Shown here: piece by piece, positions 24,496 to 37,600 of the stretch | Position numbering within the stretch: position 1 is the first letter of the stretch | How the letters are laid out: every line of letters begins with the position of its first letter | Assembly: GCF_901709675.1 (NCBI RefSeq) | Contig: NC_051092.1 | Coordinates: 13,926,991-13,990,990 of the forward strand | Direction of reading: 5' to 3' | Origin: Syngnathus acus | Taxonomy: Eukaryota > Chordata > Actinopteri > Syngnathiformes > Syngnathidae | Length of the DNA stretch: 64,000 nt | Program-made: the position numbers and the translations under genes | The notes under the pieces: model-generated | The model's input: the letters and a program-made list of their open reading frames with translations, nothing else | Databases searched by the model: none | Told to the model about the DNA's origin: nothing

Positions 24496-27400
24496 TCATG
24501 GTGCAGTCTCCTGTGTTGACTTTTTGCTGCGGTGGTTGGCCGCCACCACCAGGTAGCTATCAGGCGTCAGGTCCTTGATGTTGAGGCCTTTTCCACCGAC
24601 GGGGGACGTCTTCCCTTCCACGCGGGAGATTTGGAGCATGCGGCACGGGTCGTGCTTGAGCAAGTAGCTCTCGAATGTCTCCCATCCTCCTCCCACACGC
24701 ACCATCACATGTTTGTTGTGCAGCATCTGAGCACACGTGAGCAGGATTAGATATATTAGGATTCTTGGCATTTCCCTGATTAGGGATTTGGCTTGAAGAT
24801 GAGCATCACTTTGATGTTGTAGGTGATTGAATTGAGGCAGGGGAGCTTTGGGCCCCTCCAGACGTGCCTAATAAAATGGAGAGCAAGCGATGTGCTAAAT
24901 GCAATAAGAAGAATCATCTCATGAAGAAATCGTACTGACTACAAGACAAAATAAAGAGAATAGACTGTACTAATAATTTCATGGAACACATTTTAGAATT
25001 TAGGTAACGTTTTCTACACTTCATGAAAATCTTGATGTTATTCGTTCTGCTCAGTATTTCTTCCAAATAGTGGCCCACTGCCATATCCAGGGTACATTTT
25101 CACGTTTGGTTACCATGGCAACATCGTAGAAGAGATAGAGGAGGAGACAAAAGCATTGTTCATGGCCTTCAAGGTTTGTGCGTCACTATGGAAGCATTTT
25201 CACCAACTACATCACATCATTACACCTACCTACAGCAAGCTGCTCTGCAAAATGTCCTCGGAATAAAGATTACACAAGTTATTATGAACATTTGTTTCCC
25301 AAAACAAACATGCTGAGCTTTCTTGTTACATTGAAAGTGAGACTGTCACCTCAGTCTGCGATATAAGACTTTGTTGCCCTGCAGCGGCGCAACATGCAGC
25401 ATTTATAAGCTCCTTAAAAGAATCAATCGAGAGGCCATTGGCAGGGCGGTGCTTCCAATCAGCGGCAGCGGGCCTTCGGGCTTCGTGACTGTGGATTTAA
25501 TGGAGCTGCGTGTCGCTGAGGCGTTTCAATCACGCCGCTTTGGGACACGTACCGCGAAGGACAGGGGTCCTCGGGGCGTATATTTGACAGCGTCTCTCAC
25601 AAAGACTTCGGAGGTAGTGGAACTACAACCACCTCATTTATACTTGGAGTGGAGAGTGGCTTGCAGGCCTGACCTCCACATTATGGCAACCTAACCATTA
25701 TATTTGCTTTTTTTTTTCATTATTATTATTAAAAGCAGCTGCTGGCTGTTCAACTGTCTGCAGAATTTTGATTAAAGCATCTTTAGTGAGTGCTGAGTGA
25801 CATACAGAGGTCAAACTGTATAGCTTGCACTTTGTATAAATGGGACTACGCTCATTATATACATCCGAACACTAATTATATATATATATATTTGGAAAAG
25901 GCTGCCTTTTTAGAATAATAGCTTCCAGACGTATATAATAATTTTGAAATATCCAGAATATATGTGCATGTATAGAAATTATATTTTGTCTGGCCATGTA
26001 TGTGAAGTCCTTAGAGGCAAGGCAAATTGATTCCAAGCTACATTAATAAAAGCGACTTTACATGTACGCTGGGGTGAATAAAGGCAGAGTAAGCTCTTCG
26101 CCACCTGTATCAAGATGAAGGTATTCAATCAGTCATACAAAAAGAAAATGACGAAACAGAGCTTACGCGACATGTCGAGCTCTTCTGGCAGTGAAGAGCA
26201 ATATTAAATAAAGCCAAACATCCTCTTTAGCGCAAAAGTGTCAATTTGATTTGAGAAGCTGCTGCATGATAAGCTGACAGTAGAGGACAGCCAAGAGTGA
26301 CTCATCTGTGCAGAGCCTCCGAGGTGTGACTTCAGGTAAAGAGGGTTGCCAAGTAACCATCACCCCAAGGGGACGGACAATGCATGAATCAAATCTTTAC
26401 GAACTGAAGAATGCATCTCCTCTTTCTCCACTCGGGAGAAAGTTGAGTAACATTTCCTGGATGAGTAGTCGATCCTGACGGTCATTGAACACTATGTGAT
26501 GAAATATTTTGAAAGGAATCATTTGGTCATCACCTTGGGGAATGCGTGGCTTTTATTTTGCCTTTATAGCCAATGAGTCACATTATGCTTGGCCGAGGAT
26601 GGAAATTTATCCCAATAGCATTTCCAGTCAATGAGAACAGCAGGCTCTTTGCAAAATGGCCGACTTACATTCCAGAGTGTGCGTCACAGTATCACACTGT
26701 ACACTCGTCGAGCAGCATAAAAAAAACAGCAGTACGTCGTACTTTTTGACAATGACACATACTCACTCGTATAAAGAGCGTTTTTTCCCCAACGCGGTAT
26801 CGGCCTTGCGAATGCCTCTCCACGTGGAATTTATTGGGACATCTGCAGGGAGGGTCGTCAGCAATATGTCTTACCTGTCAAACACGTAACACACACACAC
26901 ACACGTGTTATTCATATTTGCCTTTTCGAGGCCAAAACATACAAGTGGTGACTTACAGCATCGTCCAGCAGCTTCCCAGTGCTCTTCTTGCTCGAGGTGA
27001 CTTTGGGAAGAGTCGGCGACGGGGTGGGTGACAATGAGGGTGATGGAGGGAGGGGTTGAACTGGGGATGCTGGAGATGGAGGAGGTAGAGGTGCTTTCTC
27101 TTCCTGTTCGATCTCTTTCTCCAGTTTGATAAGGCCGGGGGGCTCCACGTTGTACCTGTGCGGGGGCAAAGAACAAAATAACTATTTTTGTAAAGACTCA
27201 CATGATAGTGAATTGAAGGGTACCTGGATGCGATCCGGCCTAACTCTAACAGGCAGAGGCAGACTTCTCGTGGCTGCTTATGAAGAACTACAGAAGAAAA
27301 AAAAACCAGTTAATTTGTGGTCGTCAGACTGACTAACAGTAACACGCAGTGAATGAAGATGAATTAAAAGTGCTAACTGGAAAGTGAGAAGCATGGTGGG

Positions 27401-30400
27401 GTCAAAAAAAAACAACAATTTGTCAAAGTGCTCTATTATGAAAGTGACCTTATGTAAGAACATAAAGGATGAGAGTGATAGTGTAGCGGCAGCAGCATCG
27501 TTTTTAGTTTTGTTTTGCTGACAGGGTGGTTTTTTTTTGTGTGTAATCTACGGTTAAGGTGAGCTAGCAGTCATGTTGAGGAGGCACACCACGCCATGTG
27601 ACTCACACCACAGCAAAACATCACACACGCTACATCCATGGCACGGTAGCAAACCTTTTTGTTGTTCAACTGACAAATTCCTTTCGGGGAATGAAGGGGG
27701 GGGGGGGGGGAGAAAGAGACAGTTGTCAGCTGCTCAGTGTTATGAGGACGTTCACTGAGCGGTTGGCTCAATAAGTGTGAAGCGTGGCCTTCCAAAATGA
27801 TTAGCGACGCTCCAGCGGCTATTGGGAAAGAAATGATGATTGCGTGAATATTCGTGGAATTTATGATACTTCAAGGCTCACATTTACATCTGATTGTGTT
27901 TCATCACACACGTCGAACAGGAAAGAGAACTGTGCCTACTCTAGGTTGAGGAAAACATTTCCATAGTGTTGCCCTACTTTCCTGACACTCTTCTTCTGCC
28001 CGTGCTTTTGTTTGTACGTTCAATTCATTTACGCTATAAGGAGTAAGCATGTCAGAATTTTTTTTTTTATATTATTTTTGATATTTATGAACCTAAAAAT
28101 TTAATTCTGGCAAAAATATTCTTTGTTTTGGTCAGTCTTTTGATCTCTTTCTTTAATCTTGTAAACAAGACAATTTATATTTAAAAAAATTAAAACTAGT
28201 GATGAAACTAAACCCTGATTCATGCTAGTTTAAAAAATACTAATAATTCATGATCATATTGCTTTAATGTGGTCATTTTAAACACAGAAATGTTTGGTTT
28301 TGAGGCGATATAATCATCGTGTTTCCTTTTGAGAAATATTTTTCACATGAGTTTCTGCTCACTGGTACAAGCAAAGCCATTTAAGCATCCACTCACCTAA
28401 ACCCTCAGATTCAAACAAACACGTTTCCCCCACTCCAACCTCACGACACCAAGACAGAAAGTTGGCTGTGTTGTCCCGGGCAAAGAAAGAGCCAGACGGC
28501 GCAGTCCGCCGGCATGGAATCCTCCGGTAAGGAATAACCTAGTTAACACATGAACAGGTGAGCAGATGATTAGAAAATCCAAATCAAAAAGATCATTCAT
28601 GGAACCCCCACGGCAACTGGTGCAACATCAACATGTACTAAAACCCTTCTCGCCACCATTTCCTTCTCCATCTGCTTCGAGGCTCTTGTTTCAGACCAGG
28701 ATGGGGAACCTTTTTTCACACAGATCAATATGGGAGATGGCGGGCCAGAATAGTGCGGCTACGTTACTGGGCTCGCTATGATTGGAGATCAGATGACATG
28801 CTCATGGCCCACATCCCCCACGTCGTCTCTTTGGGGAGATTTATTCGCCTTACTGTGGTTTTATACAGGATATGTGCTATGAGAAAAGGTGCGATGACAT
28901 CATGCTGGAAATATGCAGTCTTTGCGGGTATTTTTCTTTTCTGTCCAGGCTCTCCTTGAGATGTTTTTGTCTGGAGAACGTTACTGTCTACCGTATGTTA
29001 ATGTTCAATTGCTTTCCTGCCAAGAGCAGTTAAAGGGGAAGTCAAGTCAAACATTTTCTTTATGTTAAAATGTTCTATGCTGCTCTACTAGTCTGAACAT
29101 GTTTTTGATTCATTTTGCATTTGTGGAATATGAATTAATTAGCAAAATCCACCAGTTTTTATCCATCTTAGGGGGCAGCCATTTTGCCACTGTCAACTGA
29201 AAAGGATGACAAATTAACGACCAATTGTGGCTCAGCTTGTAAACGTCACATGACCAAACTCAAACAATAGACGAGCCTTGATTGGTCACCTGAGCTCGAA
29301 CAACTGTGATGTCACTTTCAGTTGACACAAAGTGACAAAATGGCCGCCCCCCCTGATATGGAAAGCATTTTACTGCTTAATTCACATTCAGTTTGTCTGT
29401 TTAAGTTAATTTTCAGCTTCGCAGAGAATAGTATCGAATGGTCTAGTATTGAATCATTCTTGAAATCCAAAAGCAGAAAATAAATTTTCTTCCTCCGACT
29501 GCATTCTTATCCAGATTCTCCCCGAAATCAAACAGATTTTTGCTCACTATAAGTACCTCTCCATACCAAGAGTGCAGTTTTGGTGTACCTCTGCAGACTC
29601 AAGGTGATCAAACAACATCACTCACTCTGGTGTTTCCTGGAGGTAGGCATATTCCCAAGCACTTCTACCTTCACATCTGCACATACTCAACCTCCAACCC
29701 CTGAGACAGCAATAAAATCCACAAGATAATGACGTGGTTGCATTGAGCGTACCCCACAGTGGTGATATGACAAGAAAGACATATCATCCATTTTTCATAA
29801 AATGGAAGCAATACACATGGGGAGGATGGCGAGACAGCAACCGCAAAAAAGTACTTTATCATCTCTGCTGGAATCACTTAGTCCCACAAAACATGGGATT
29901 TAGAAAGCATCTTGAACACACTTGGACATTTGCTTACGTGTGTTGACGTATTACATTTAAGTCCACAATGAGCTGATGAAGCATCATTCGACTTAACTGG
30001 AACCTTAGGAGTGCCATTTGTAGGAGGCTTGGCTGATGTTATTCATTCTTCATGCCTCATTGCTCTCGGTGCGATAGCAATAAAAAGCACTCACTATGAT
30101 ACAGTATGCTCTCTGTGCAACAACTTCATACAAACTTTGGAAATCAACTTTTTTAGCAGGAGCTTCTGTCGTCCCACGCTCTTGACCTCAAACATTTCCT
30201 CACATCTGTGCTGGGATCAGGAGACGCACCGTCATCAGCACAACCACGGCCCCACTGCAGACATCAACAAGTCGTGCCGAAGCGCCAACAAAGAAGTCTT
30301 GTGCTTCCCATTTGCCCTCCAAACAGAAACTCGAGCTGGTCATTTTTGTTTTTTTCTCCCTCAGACAGAAGCGTGTAATCACTCTAGCGCGACATGTCTG

Positions 30401-33400
30401 GTCAAATATCAACACTGACTAACATGCATCGGGTATTATTTTAAATCATTTTGGATGGATCCCCTTAAGTAGGCAATTATTGCTTGCTATTGAATCATTT
30501 ACAGATATCCACTGTTTTCCTATGAGCATATGGACATTTATTAAGCAAGAGGTTCAACAAAAGAAGCTTCTATTGATCATATTGAGTGAAACTTAATAGT
30601 ATCATATATTTGACGTTGGAATTACGAGGGTCGACAAAACGTTACTGCTACTGCCCAGCGACCGGTCTTGAATCAATTAGATAGCGCTAACTCATGACAT
30701 GTGTGAGGAGGGTTAATTTGTCAGCTCAACGAAGAGCAACAGGTTTGCAATGTAGATGTAAAAAGCATCACAAATCTGGATTTCAACAGAATTGATCCTA
30801 ATCTTGTTTCCTGTCTCACTCAAGTCTTTAACATCTCTGTTAGCATTTAGCAGACTAATGTAATAATAGTGACAGTGCCCCAATTTTGACTACCTTTCTA
30901 TTGTTGAGAGCAGACAGGTCTCCACTATTTTGCCTGAACTTTTCCTGCAGCGTCTCAGCCAGCTGGCACAGGAGGAAGCCGTTGTCCAAGCGTTCCATGA
31001 AGCTCTCAGCGGTGATTTCCAGGCCTGATCAAGGGACACACAAATGAAAAATTAGGGGGAATCCAGCACGGGAAATTCATCATAAATATGTGAAGGAGAT
31101 TGTGATGCAAGAAACGACTCTGGAGACGCCACGCCTGGTTGAGCCTGGCTTGTGCGGCTCTGCAGTTCTTCATTATGTTGCTACTTGTAAAAAGGTGTTT
31201 CATTAGGAGGGTGGCTAAAAACAAAGGTCATAGTTCAAATGTGTACCTGTACAGTTAACCTGCACACTAAGTAGAGCTAGAGCAGATTAGCAATCAAAAT
31301 ATGGTGTCCAATTAACTGACTCCCAGTGGTTCATTCTTTCTCAGTGAGATCATCGTGAAATAGGAGGTGGTGGCAAGGAGGGGTGCCTGTGGAAAGAAAC
31401 CGGAGATTTTTTTTTTTTTTCTTCATCCCTTTCTGTTTCTTATAGCAGGGAAGTCTGGGGGTTCACAGCATTTAATGAGTTCCAAATGTTGTATTGCGCC
31501 CAGAAAAAGAGATTGCAAATCTTGAGAAATACTCAGTGAGCTCCCGACTTACAGTATACGCACATGCTCCCTTCAAGTCCTGCTGTGTGAGGACAATTTA
31601 TTCCAGATAGACTTCGAAGTATTTCATTTTGGCTCCTCCGTCCTATAAATGCCTCTGCCTCCCATTACCACATGACTCATCAATACAAGCGAGTGTCCTC
31701 CTCCCACTCAAACGGTAGACTTTTCGCCATATTTCTCCTCCCACCTACACTCTGCTTACCATAACAGCCCCTTCAGGAGCTTTAAACGCGCTCAACCTCG
31801 AGAAGACAGCTGAAACTAATATTACTATTTATGTATTTGATCGCAACATTAATGACTAATATCCATCCATCCATCGATCTATCTATCCATCTATCTATCT
31901 ATCCATCTATAGCTAGCTCACTATCTAGCTAAATAGCTAGCTAGCTCACTATCTAGTTATGTAGCTATCTTAGCTACAGCCACTGTAATGATTTTAAAAA
32001 GCTAACATGTTATGTTCAGAAATTATTTTTATAAAATGGAAAAAATGTGTACCGTATTTTCCGCCCTAAAAGGCGCACCGGGTTATAAGGCGCACCTTCA
32101 ATGAACGGCCCATTTTAAAACTTTGTCCATATATAAGGCGCACCGGCTTATAAGGCGCATAAATAGAAGCTATACTGCATCAAACTGAGGTTGACTAGGG
32201 TTGCGGTATGCATCCACTAGCCAATAACCAACGAGCCCTCTATAAACAATCGCGTTTCTCAAACGATCTCCTATAAAATGATCAGAACTGACTAAAGTTC
32301 GATCTAACGCATTGGTACTACTTACCTATGTTTCCCTTCCATATCGATCCGTAGATTTACTCGAAACATTAACAGAGCAGCCTATTTTGACATGAAATAG
32401 CCTGGTACGTATAGCAGCTATCGCAATAGCATTAGCCATCCGCAAAGTCTCACGAGCCTCAGCGAAGTGTAAACAATCGCGTTTCTCAAACGATCTCCTA
32501 TAAAATGATCGGAACTGACTAAAGTTCGATCCAACGCATTGGTACTACTTACGTATGTTTCCCTTCCATATCGATCCGTAGATTTACTCGAAACATTAAC
32601 AGAGCAGCCTATTTTGACATGAAATAGCCTGGTACGTATAGCAGCTATCGCAATAGCATTAGCCATCCGCAAAGTCTCACGAGCCTCACCTCGCAATCTC
32701 CCATGAGCCTCAGCAAAGTGTAAACAATCGCGTTTCTCAAACGATCTCCTATAAAATGATCGGAACTGACTAAAGTTCGATCCAACGCATTTGTACTACT
32801 TACCTATGTTTCCCTTCCATATCGATCCGTAGATTTACTCGAAACATTAACAGAGCAGCCTATTTTGACATGAAATAGCCTGGTACGTATAGCAGCTATC
32901 GCAATAGCATTAGCCATCCGCAAAGTCTCACGAGCCTCACCTCGCAATCTCCCATGAGCCTCAGCAAAGTGTAAACAATCGCGTTTCTCAAACGATCTCC
33001 TATAAAATGATCGGAACTGACTAAAGTTCGATCTAACGCATTGGTACTACTTACCTATGTTTCCCTTCCATATCGATCCGTAGATTTACTCGAAACATTA
33101 ACAGAGCAGCCTATTTTGACATGAAATAGCCTGGTACGTATAGCAGCTATCGTTATAGCATTGGCCATCCGCAAAGTCTCACGAGCCTCAGCTCGCAATC
33201 TCCCATGAGCCTCAGCAAAGTGTAAACAATCGCGTTTCTCAAACGATCTCCTATAAAATGATCGGAACTGACTAAAGTTCGATCTAACGCATTGGTACTA
33301 CTTACCTATGTTTCCCTTCCATATCGATCCGTAGATTTACTCGAAACATTAACAGAGCAGCCTATTTTTAAATGAAATAGCCTCGCGGGTACAACAGCTA

Positions 33401-34861
33401 TTCGGTGACGCCCCCTGACTACAGTTGCCGTAATGTTGGGAAGCGATGCGACCTTGTAATTTACTAGTCGTACTAAAACATACTGAAACATTTTGGCAGA
33501 GCACTGTGTACAACCAGTATGGATCAACAAATTCATCAGTTGATCCATATATAAGGCGCACTGGCCTATAAGGCGCACTGTCGGCTTTTGAGAAAATTTT
33601 AGGTTTTTAGGTGCGCCTTTTAGGGCGGAAAATACGGTACTTACTATACTTATAATTTTTGTATTTTTGCAATGGTGCCACTTTTTATTCATTCTTTTTG
33701 CTCAAGGGCTTTTCCCTGTTTTAGATCAGTCATTTTACTATTTATACATAGTGTGGTTCTTACTGGTGAGAGAAAACAACAACTTTGCAGTCTTCCCATA
33801 CTTACTATGTTAGACATAAACGTGACAGCAATTAACATTTTCATGTCTCATATAAGACACAAACCCAGTTTACTCATCGTTTCTCAAGCCTACTCGTATT
33901 GTTTACTATAAGCACATGGCAGATTTAAATCACATTAGAGCCACTATGTTATTCATGCTTTTGTTCTGTCAGTGCATTGCTGTTTAACAGAGAACACGCA
34001 GTGATTTATTAGACAATAGCAAGCCTGCTGCTGCTCTTCCACGACTCCTTACCACAGGTGCGGCATTCTCCCTGAGCTGTAATGATGCCCATTGTTCAAT
34101 TAAGGCAAATCTATAGGAGCTTATGTAGGACTCGTGCAAGATTGGTGGTTCAGCTTTACTTAAATTTAAAGTACCGTATTTTCCTTATATTGCCTTATAT
34201 ATAAGGCGCACCTAAAAACCTCAAATTTTCTCAAAAGCCGACAGTGCGCCTTATAGTCCGGTGCGCCTTATATATGGACCAAATTCCTAAATTTAAACTT
34301 TCCCGAAGCATTGTGTCATGAAATCAATCATAAGTGGCCCGCTGAAGACTATGAATCAAAAAGACTGTGGATCATTATTTTGTGATTATAAAGTAATTTG
34401 TTGCGTCTGAAGTTGAAATAAAAAAGATAAAATGGAGAATGATTTGATTTGGATCAAAAATCTGACATGATGCATTAATGGTGCGCCTTATAGTCCAGTG
34501 CGCCTTATATAAGGACAAAGTTTTAAAATGGGCCATTCAGTGAAGGTGCGCCTTATAGTCCGGTGCGCCTTATAGCCCGGAAAATACGGTAATACAACTT
34601 AACAGTTGATTTAAGGCTTTTTGAAGGTGAGCTATTTTTAATTCAATTAACTTTGTATCCTAGAATTTACACATAACCTGATAGTGACTGGTGGGGTGGT
34701 TAGTGTGCACGCTCACCAAGCATATTGGTGAGCCAGAGGGCGAGGTCTTCCTTCATAGGCAACAAGCTGGCTTCATGTCGACTGGCCAACCACTGGTGGT
34801 ACTGTTGCATGTCTGTCAGGCCGGGGCTGCTCGGATGTTTGGGACTTAGGGAGCTGCACAT
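24496..34861 (-). CDS. gas2: Growth-arrest-specific protein 2 (GAS2), complete
   Basis: Seven coding exons, 34717-34861, 30894-31024, 28397-28538, 27224-27287, 26957-27155, 26767-26874 and 24496-24726, give 339 residues (human 313). All junctions are GT-AG with consistent phase. The start [20 protein letters not shown] and [20 protein letters not shown] match human closely. The calponin-homology domain spans about residues 25-170 ([54 protein letters not shown]). A Pro/Ser-rich linker (about 180-218) is roughly twice the human length. The GAR microtubule-binding domain follows ([40 protein letters not shown]). Family role: crosslinks F-actin and microtubules, and in mammals is a caspase substrate during apoptosis. 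The mammalian cleavage Asp in SRVD-G is Glu300 here (SRVEGKTSP). Intron 1 contains one complete TA-flanked transposon and the second copy. Confidence 0.97.
25000..26766. other. gas2 last intron
   Basis: Intron between the two GAR-domain exons (full extent 24727-26766). It carries a short TA run near 25876-25891 and a 107-codon plus-strand frame (25371-25694) without recognisable domains. It may contain conserved non-coding sequence near 25370-25500, but this could not be tested. Confidence 0.45.
29036..29366. repeat. Interspersed repeat copy (AAGGGGAAGTCAA family)
   Basis: The segment begins AAAGGGGAAGTCAAGTCAAA and includes ACATGACCAAACTCAAACAA and GTGATGTCACTTTCAGTTGAC, ending in GTGACAAAATGGCCGCCCC. 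A degraded inverted relative lies at about 40425-40570, and the terminus also occurs inverted near 41498-41517 (GATTGACTTCCCCTTTAAAC). This is an interspersed family of unknown name, probably non-autonomous. Confidence 0.5.
31861..31975 (+). repeat. ATCC/ATCT microsatellite with TAGC palindromes
   Basis: A tetranucleotide ATCC/ATCT tract runs to about 31910 and passes into repeated AGCTAGCT and CTATCTAGCT units to about 31975. The second part is self-complementary and could form hairpins. It lies in gas2 intron 1, 75 bases before the 1.6 kb transposon. Confidence 0.85.
32053..33637. mobile_element. 1585 bp non-autonomous TIR element with internal tandem array
   Basis: The element starts CCGTATTTTCCGCCC and ends with the exact reverse complement. 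With the flanking GTAC, 32050-32080 and 33610-33640 form a perfect 31 bp inverted repeat. TA dinucleotides at 32051-32052 and 33638-33639 are the likely target duplication, as for Tc1/mariner-type elements. Subterminal TATAAGGCGCAC units recur at both ends. The interior is not a transposase; it is mostly a five-copy tandem repeat (32243 to about 33373). Inserted in gas2 intron 1. Confidence 0.85.
32243..33373 (+). repeat. Five-copy 251 bp tandem repeat inside transposon
   Basis: The landmark TAAACAATCGCGTTTCTCAA begins at 32243, 32470, 32721, 32972 and 33223, giving spacings of 227, 251, 251 and 251 bases. The first unit lacks about 24 bases present in the others (the CTCACCTCGCAATCTCCCAT segment). 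Units are nearly identical, indicating recent amplification or homogenisation, and the fifth is partial. Open frames in the array are by-products of the repeat. Confidence 0.92.
34174..34589. mobile_element. 416 bp TA-flanked element of the same family
   Basis: It begins CCGTATTTTCC and ends GGAAAATACGG, flanked by TA at 34172-34173 and 34590-34591. Interior TATAAGGCGCACC and GTGCGCCTTATAGTCCGG units match the subterminal units of the 1585 bp element, but the 251 bp array is absent. It lies 127 bases from the first coding exon of gas2, on its intron side. Confidence 0.85.
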
Positions 34862-34878
34862 GGTTTCCTATGGATAAC
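34862..34878 (-). other. gas2: gas2 5' untranslated part of first coding exon
   Basis: A strong acceptor (CTCTCACTGCTCTAG) precedes 34878, so the exon bearing the start codon has 17 untranslated bases and is not the first exon. The upstream leader exon probably ends at one of two donors, after 37323 (AAAG|GTGAGCAC) or after 37351 (GGAAG|GTGAGCTC). Confidence 0.7.
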
Positions 34879-37600
34879 CTAGAGCAGTGAGAGACAGAAG
34901 ACAGGACGCATGAACATCTGGAAAGGAAACTTCCAGCCTGTCCGTTTGCTTGGATTCTTTTGACTTTATTCTATTTTTTTAGCAATAGTCATGCCATTAC
35001 ATACAATAAAATAGTAACCATAACACATAATACATTTCACACAGTGAGTCTCAATGGCCCAATTATATGATTGGATCTCATTAGATTGTTACTAATGAAA
35101 TGGCACGTGTCATGTAAAATAAAGCTGAACGAGATTTTAACATGTGATTTGTGGGTGAAAAGTTGTGATCTAACAGCTGACATTCTGGGTTGTAATTCCC
35201 ACAAAGAAAACAACAGACAAAAGACTTTATCCTATGGGCCAAATAGCGGTTTGGTTTTTAGTACATCTGATGACATCAATGACATAAAAGAAGCACATTA
35301 ACGCAGCTGGACTCATTTTGCTTGGATAGAAGGAAACCGAAAAAGCGTCTTGCATTCAGTCCACCGTGTGTAGTTTAAGTCACTTCAAGATACTCAACAA
35401 GGCAGCAGGCCTTATTAATGCGGCCTGGCGAGGGACTGCACTTGCCATCAATATTCAAAGCCATATTTAACTGCTCCTCTGCGCCTGTAATGTGATTTCC
35501 TTCACTAAACGCAACCTTCCAATATCCACCTTTGCCAAGTGTTGAAAATCTTTCACATTCTACTCCACAGGCGCTCAGGCTTCAAGTCGGGAATTCCACC
35601 ATTAAGACTGCTGGCTTGGAGTAGGAGGAGGAGGTAGCGCGGCTGTGCAGACATGATGACATTGTAAGGAATACGGAGCATGTTTGATTGAAGAATAACA
35701 GAAGAAACCGAAGCAGAAGAAAAGGCTCTAAAGATCTTTTTCCCAAGTTGCTAAGGAAACAGTATGAATTAGACAAATATGACTGGTGTGCACCATTTAC
35801 AAAAAAAGAAGGGACTCCATCTGATCAAAGTCAGCAAGGCAGTGGATGAAACTGGCAGCAACTGGCTGGGCACAAAAAATAATTTGATCAAGTCTGATGA
35901 TCGACATTACTACACGGCCACGAGCTGACACAAATTGACCTTGTGACATTATTTTGTACTAAATTACACAGGATATTTGTTCACTATACTGTTTAGTACA
36001 TTGATTGCTATTGTTGGAGATATTGTGAGTCGAAGCACATAACCTTAACTGTTGGTGACCCCACCGTGTAAAAAGATTAAAAAAATGCTACTGACCTCAC
36101 AATAGTGTCATTTGACATACTGTAGCTCGTTTGATTTGTCTTCATTTAACTCAAAAGCTGCATTGTTCTTCAGAAATGTGACTCAACATCTCATTGAGGT
36201 TTGAGCCACATCTTCCTGGGGAAATATCTTTAAAAGAAACAACCAATTGTTGTTCTGGCCTGGCACCACGCTGTTGCCTGACCTCCTCAAGAGCAGGTCA
36301 AAAAACATACCCAACCTTGCTAGACTCTTTTGTACGCATACATCCTACTAAACCTGCCAGCTACAGCTTCCCAGAGTCAGATTCCAGATCCAGATGTTGA
36401 CTCGGGATTAGGAACAGAAGACCTGCACAATACTGCTCAAATATATAAAGATATAAATGTAAACATTTCTCAGAATAGAGGCCTTGTGACTGCCATGAAA
36501 GGAACATAATATATAGTGGCTAGCTGTAGATTGCTGCGGGAATAGCAAACGGATGGGAACTTCAGCAACTGAATCAATTACAAAAAAAAAAAAACAAGAG
36601 TGTCTGTGTTGTTCTAATCCTTCCTTTTTGAGATCTGGAGCAAGATTTGTCAACAGGGGCAAAAGTTCAGTGTTGTTTACATGTAAACGTTACGTGTGCC
36701 GTGTATCAAATTGTACCACCTGTTATATTTAACAGTCAACAAGCTGAACTTGCAATAAGTGTTTCGCCCACAAGCCATAAAACCTCATCTGGGATCATGT
36801 GCCAGTTTAGCCTGTGTTCATTCAGTTTGAAACAGGATACATCAGGCCTTTACTAAACCATGTGCTTCACATACACTGTCAATAAATAACATTTAAGTTC
36901 ATAAAACATATGGATGACTTCATGTGGAAATTCCTGCACCGCACATGATTTATTGCTGTGCCTGAATTCAGTTGAATAGATTTGCAGCGGATTAACTGCT
37001 ACACTTTACAACTGCAATTGGCATTAAAAACATCTCTATTCACCACCAGTTGCTAAATATCAAAAAGCCACATCAGATAATCCGCCAGTCGGGATGCAGG
37101 CTTAAGGGTGATGAGTCATGACACAAATTCAAGAGTCAACTATTTAATTAAAAACATCCCAACAGCTATAGAACCTCTAACTAAATATCAATTATCGGCT
37201 TTTAGCTGTCATTAAGTAACAATTTATTTCATCCTAACAGTTGCTAAATTCAAACAAGTTGTGAACAGAAGACAAAGAGTGCATGAAGTGTCCAAGAAGG
37301 CAGTTTATCATCAGTGCTCACCTTTCAGAGTTCAGCTGCTGGGAGCTCACCTTCCTCTCACTCGTCCTTTGAGCTGCGTGTTTCTACTTTTCATGCTTTA
37401 AACTGCCGTGCACCCTCCTACAGGTTACTCAACAGACTGGACCAGACCAGAGAGCTCTGCACAACGAGCTGTCTACACACACGCTCACACAGTTGATGGG
37501 AGGGAAGTTTGATCTCCCCACCTCCCCCTCACTAACAGGCGGTCTCATTATGCCATATCTGGATTACATTCAATAAAACAGTTCGATAAAGTAGCCCATG
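34879..37600. other. gas2: gas2 upstream region with probable leader exon
   Basis: No coding exon was recognised. Two GTGAGC donors on the minus strand (exon ends at 37323 or 37351) mark a probable 5' untranslated exon reaching to about 37500. The stretch 35340-35500 (CAGCAGGCCTTATTAATGCG, CCATCAATATTCAAAGCC) is complex, unique-looking sequence and a conserved non-coding candidate. Confidence 0.45.

Noticed and set aside
25371-25694. 107-codon plus-strand frame
   Set aside because: Lies within the last gas2 intron, no domain or splice support recognised.
32243-33373. Regularly spaced repeats suggesting CRISPR
   Set aside because: The units are 251 bp, nearly identical throughout with no unique spacers, and sit inside a transposon in a eukaryotic intron.
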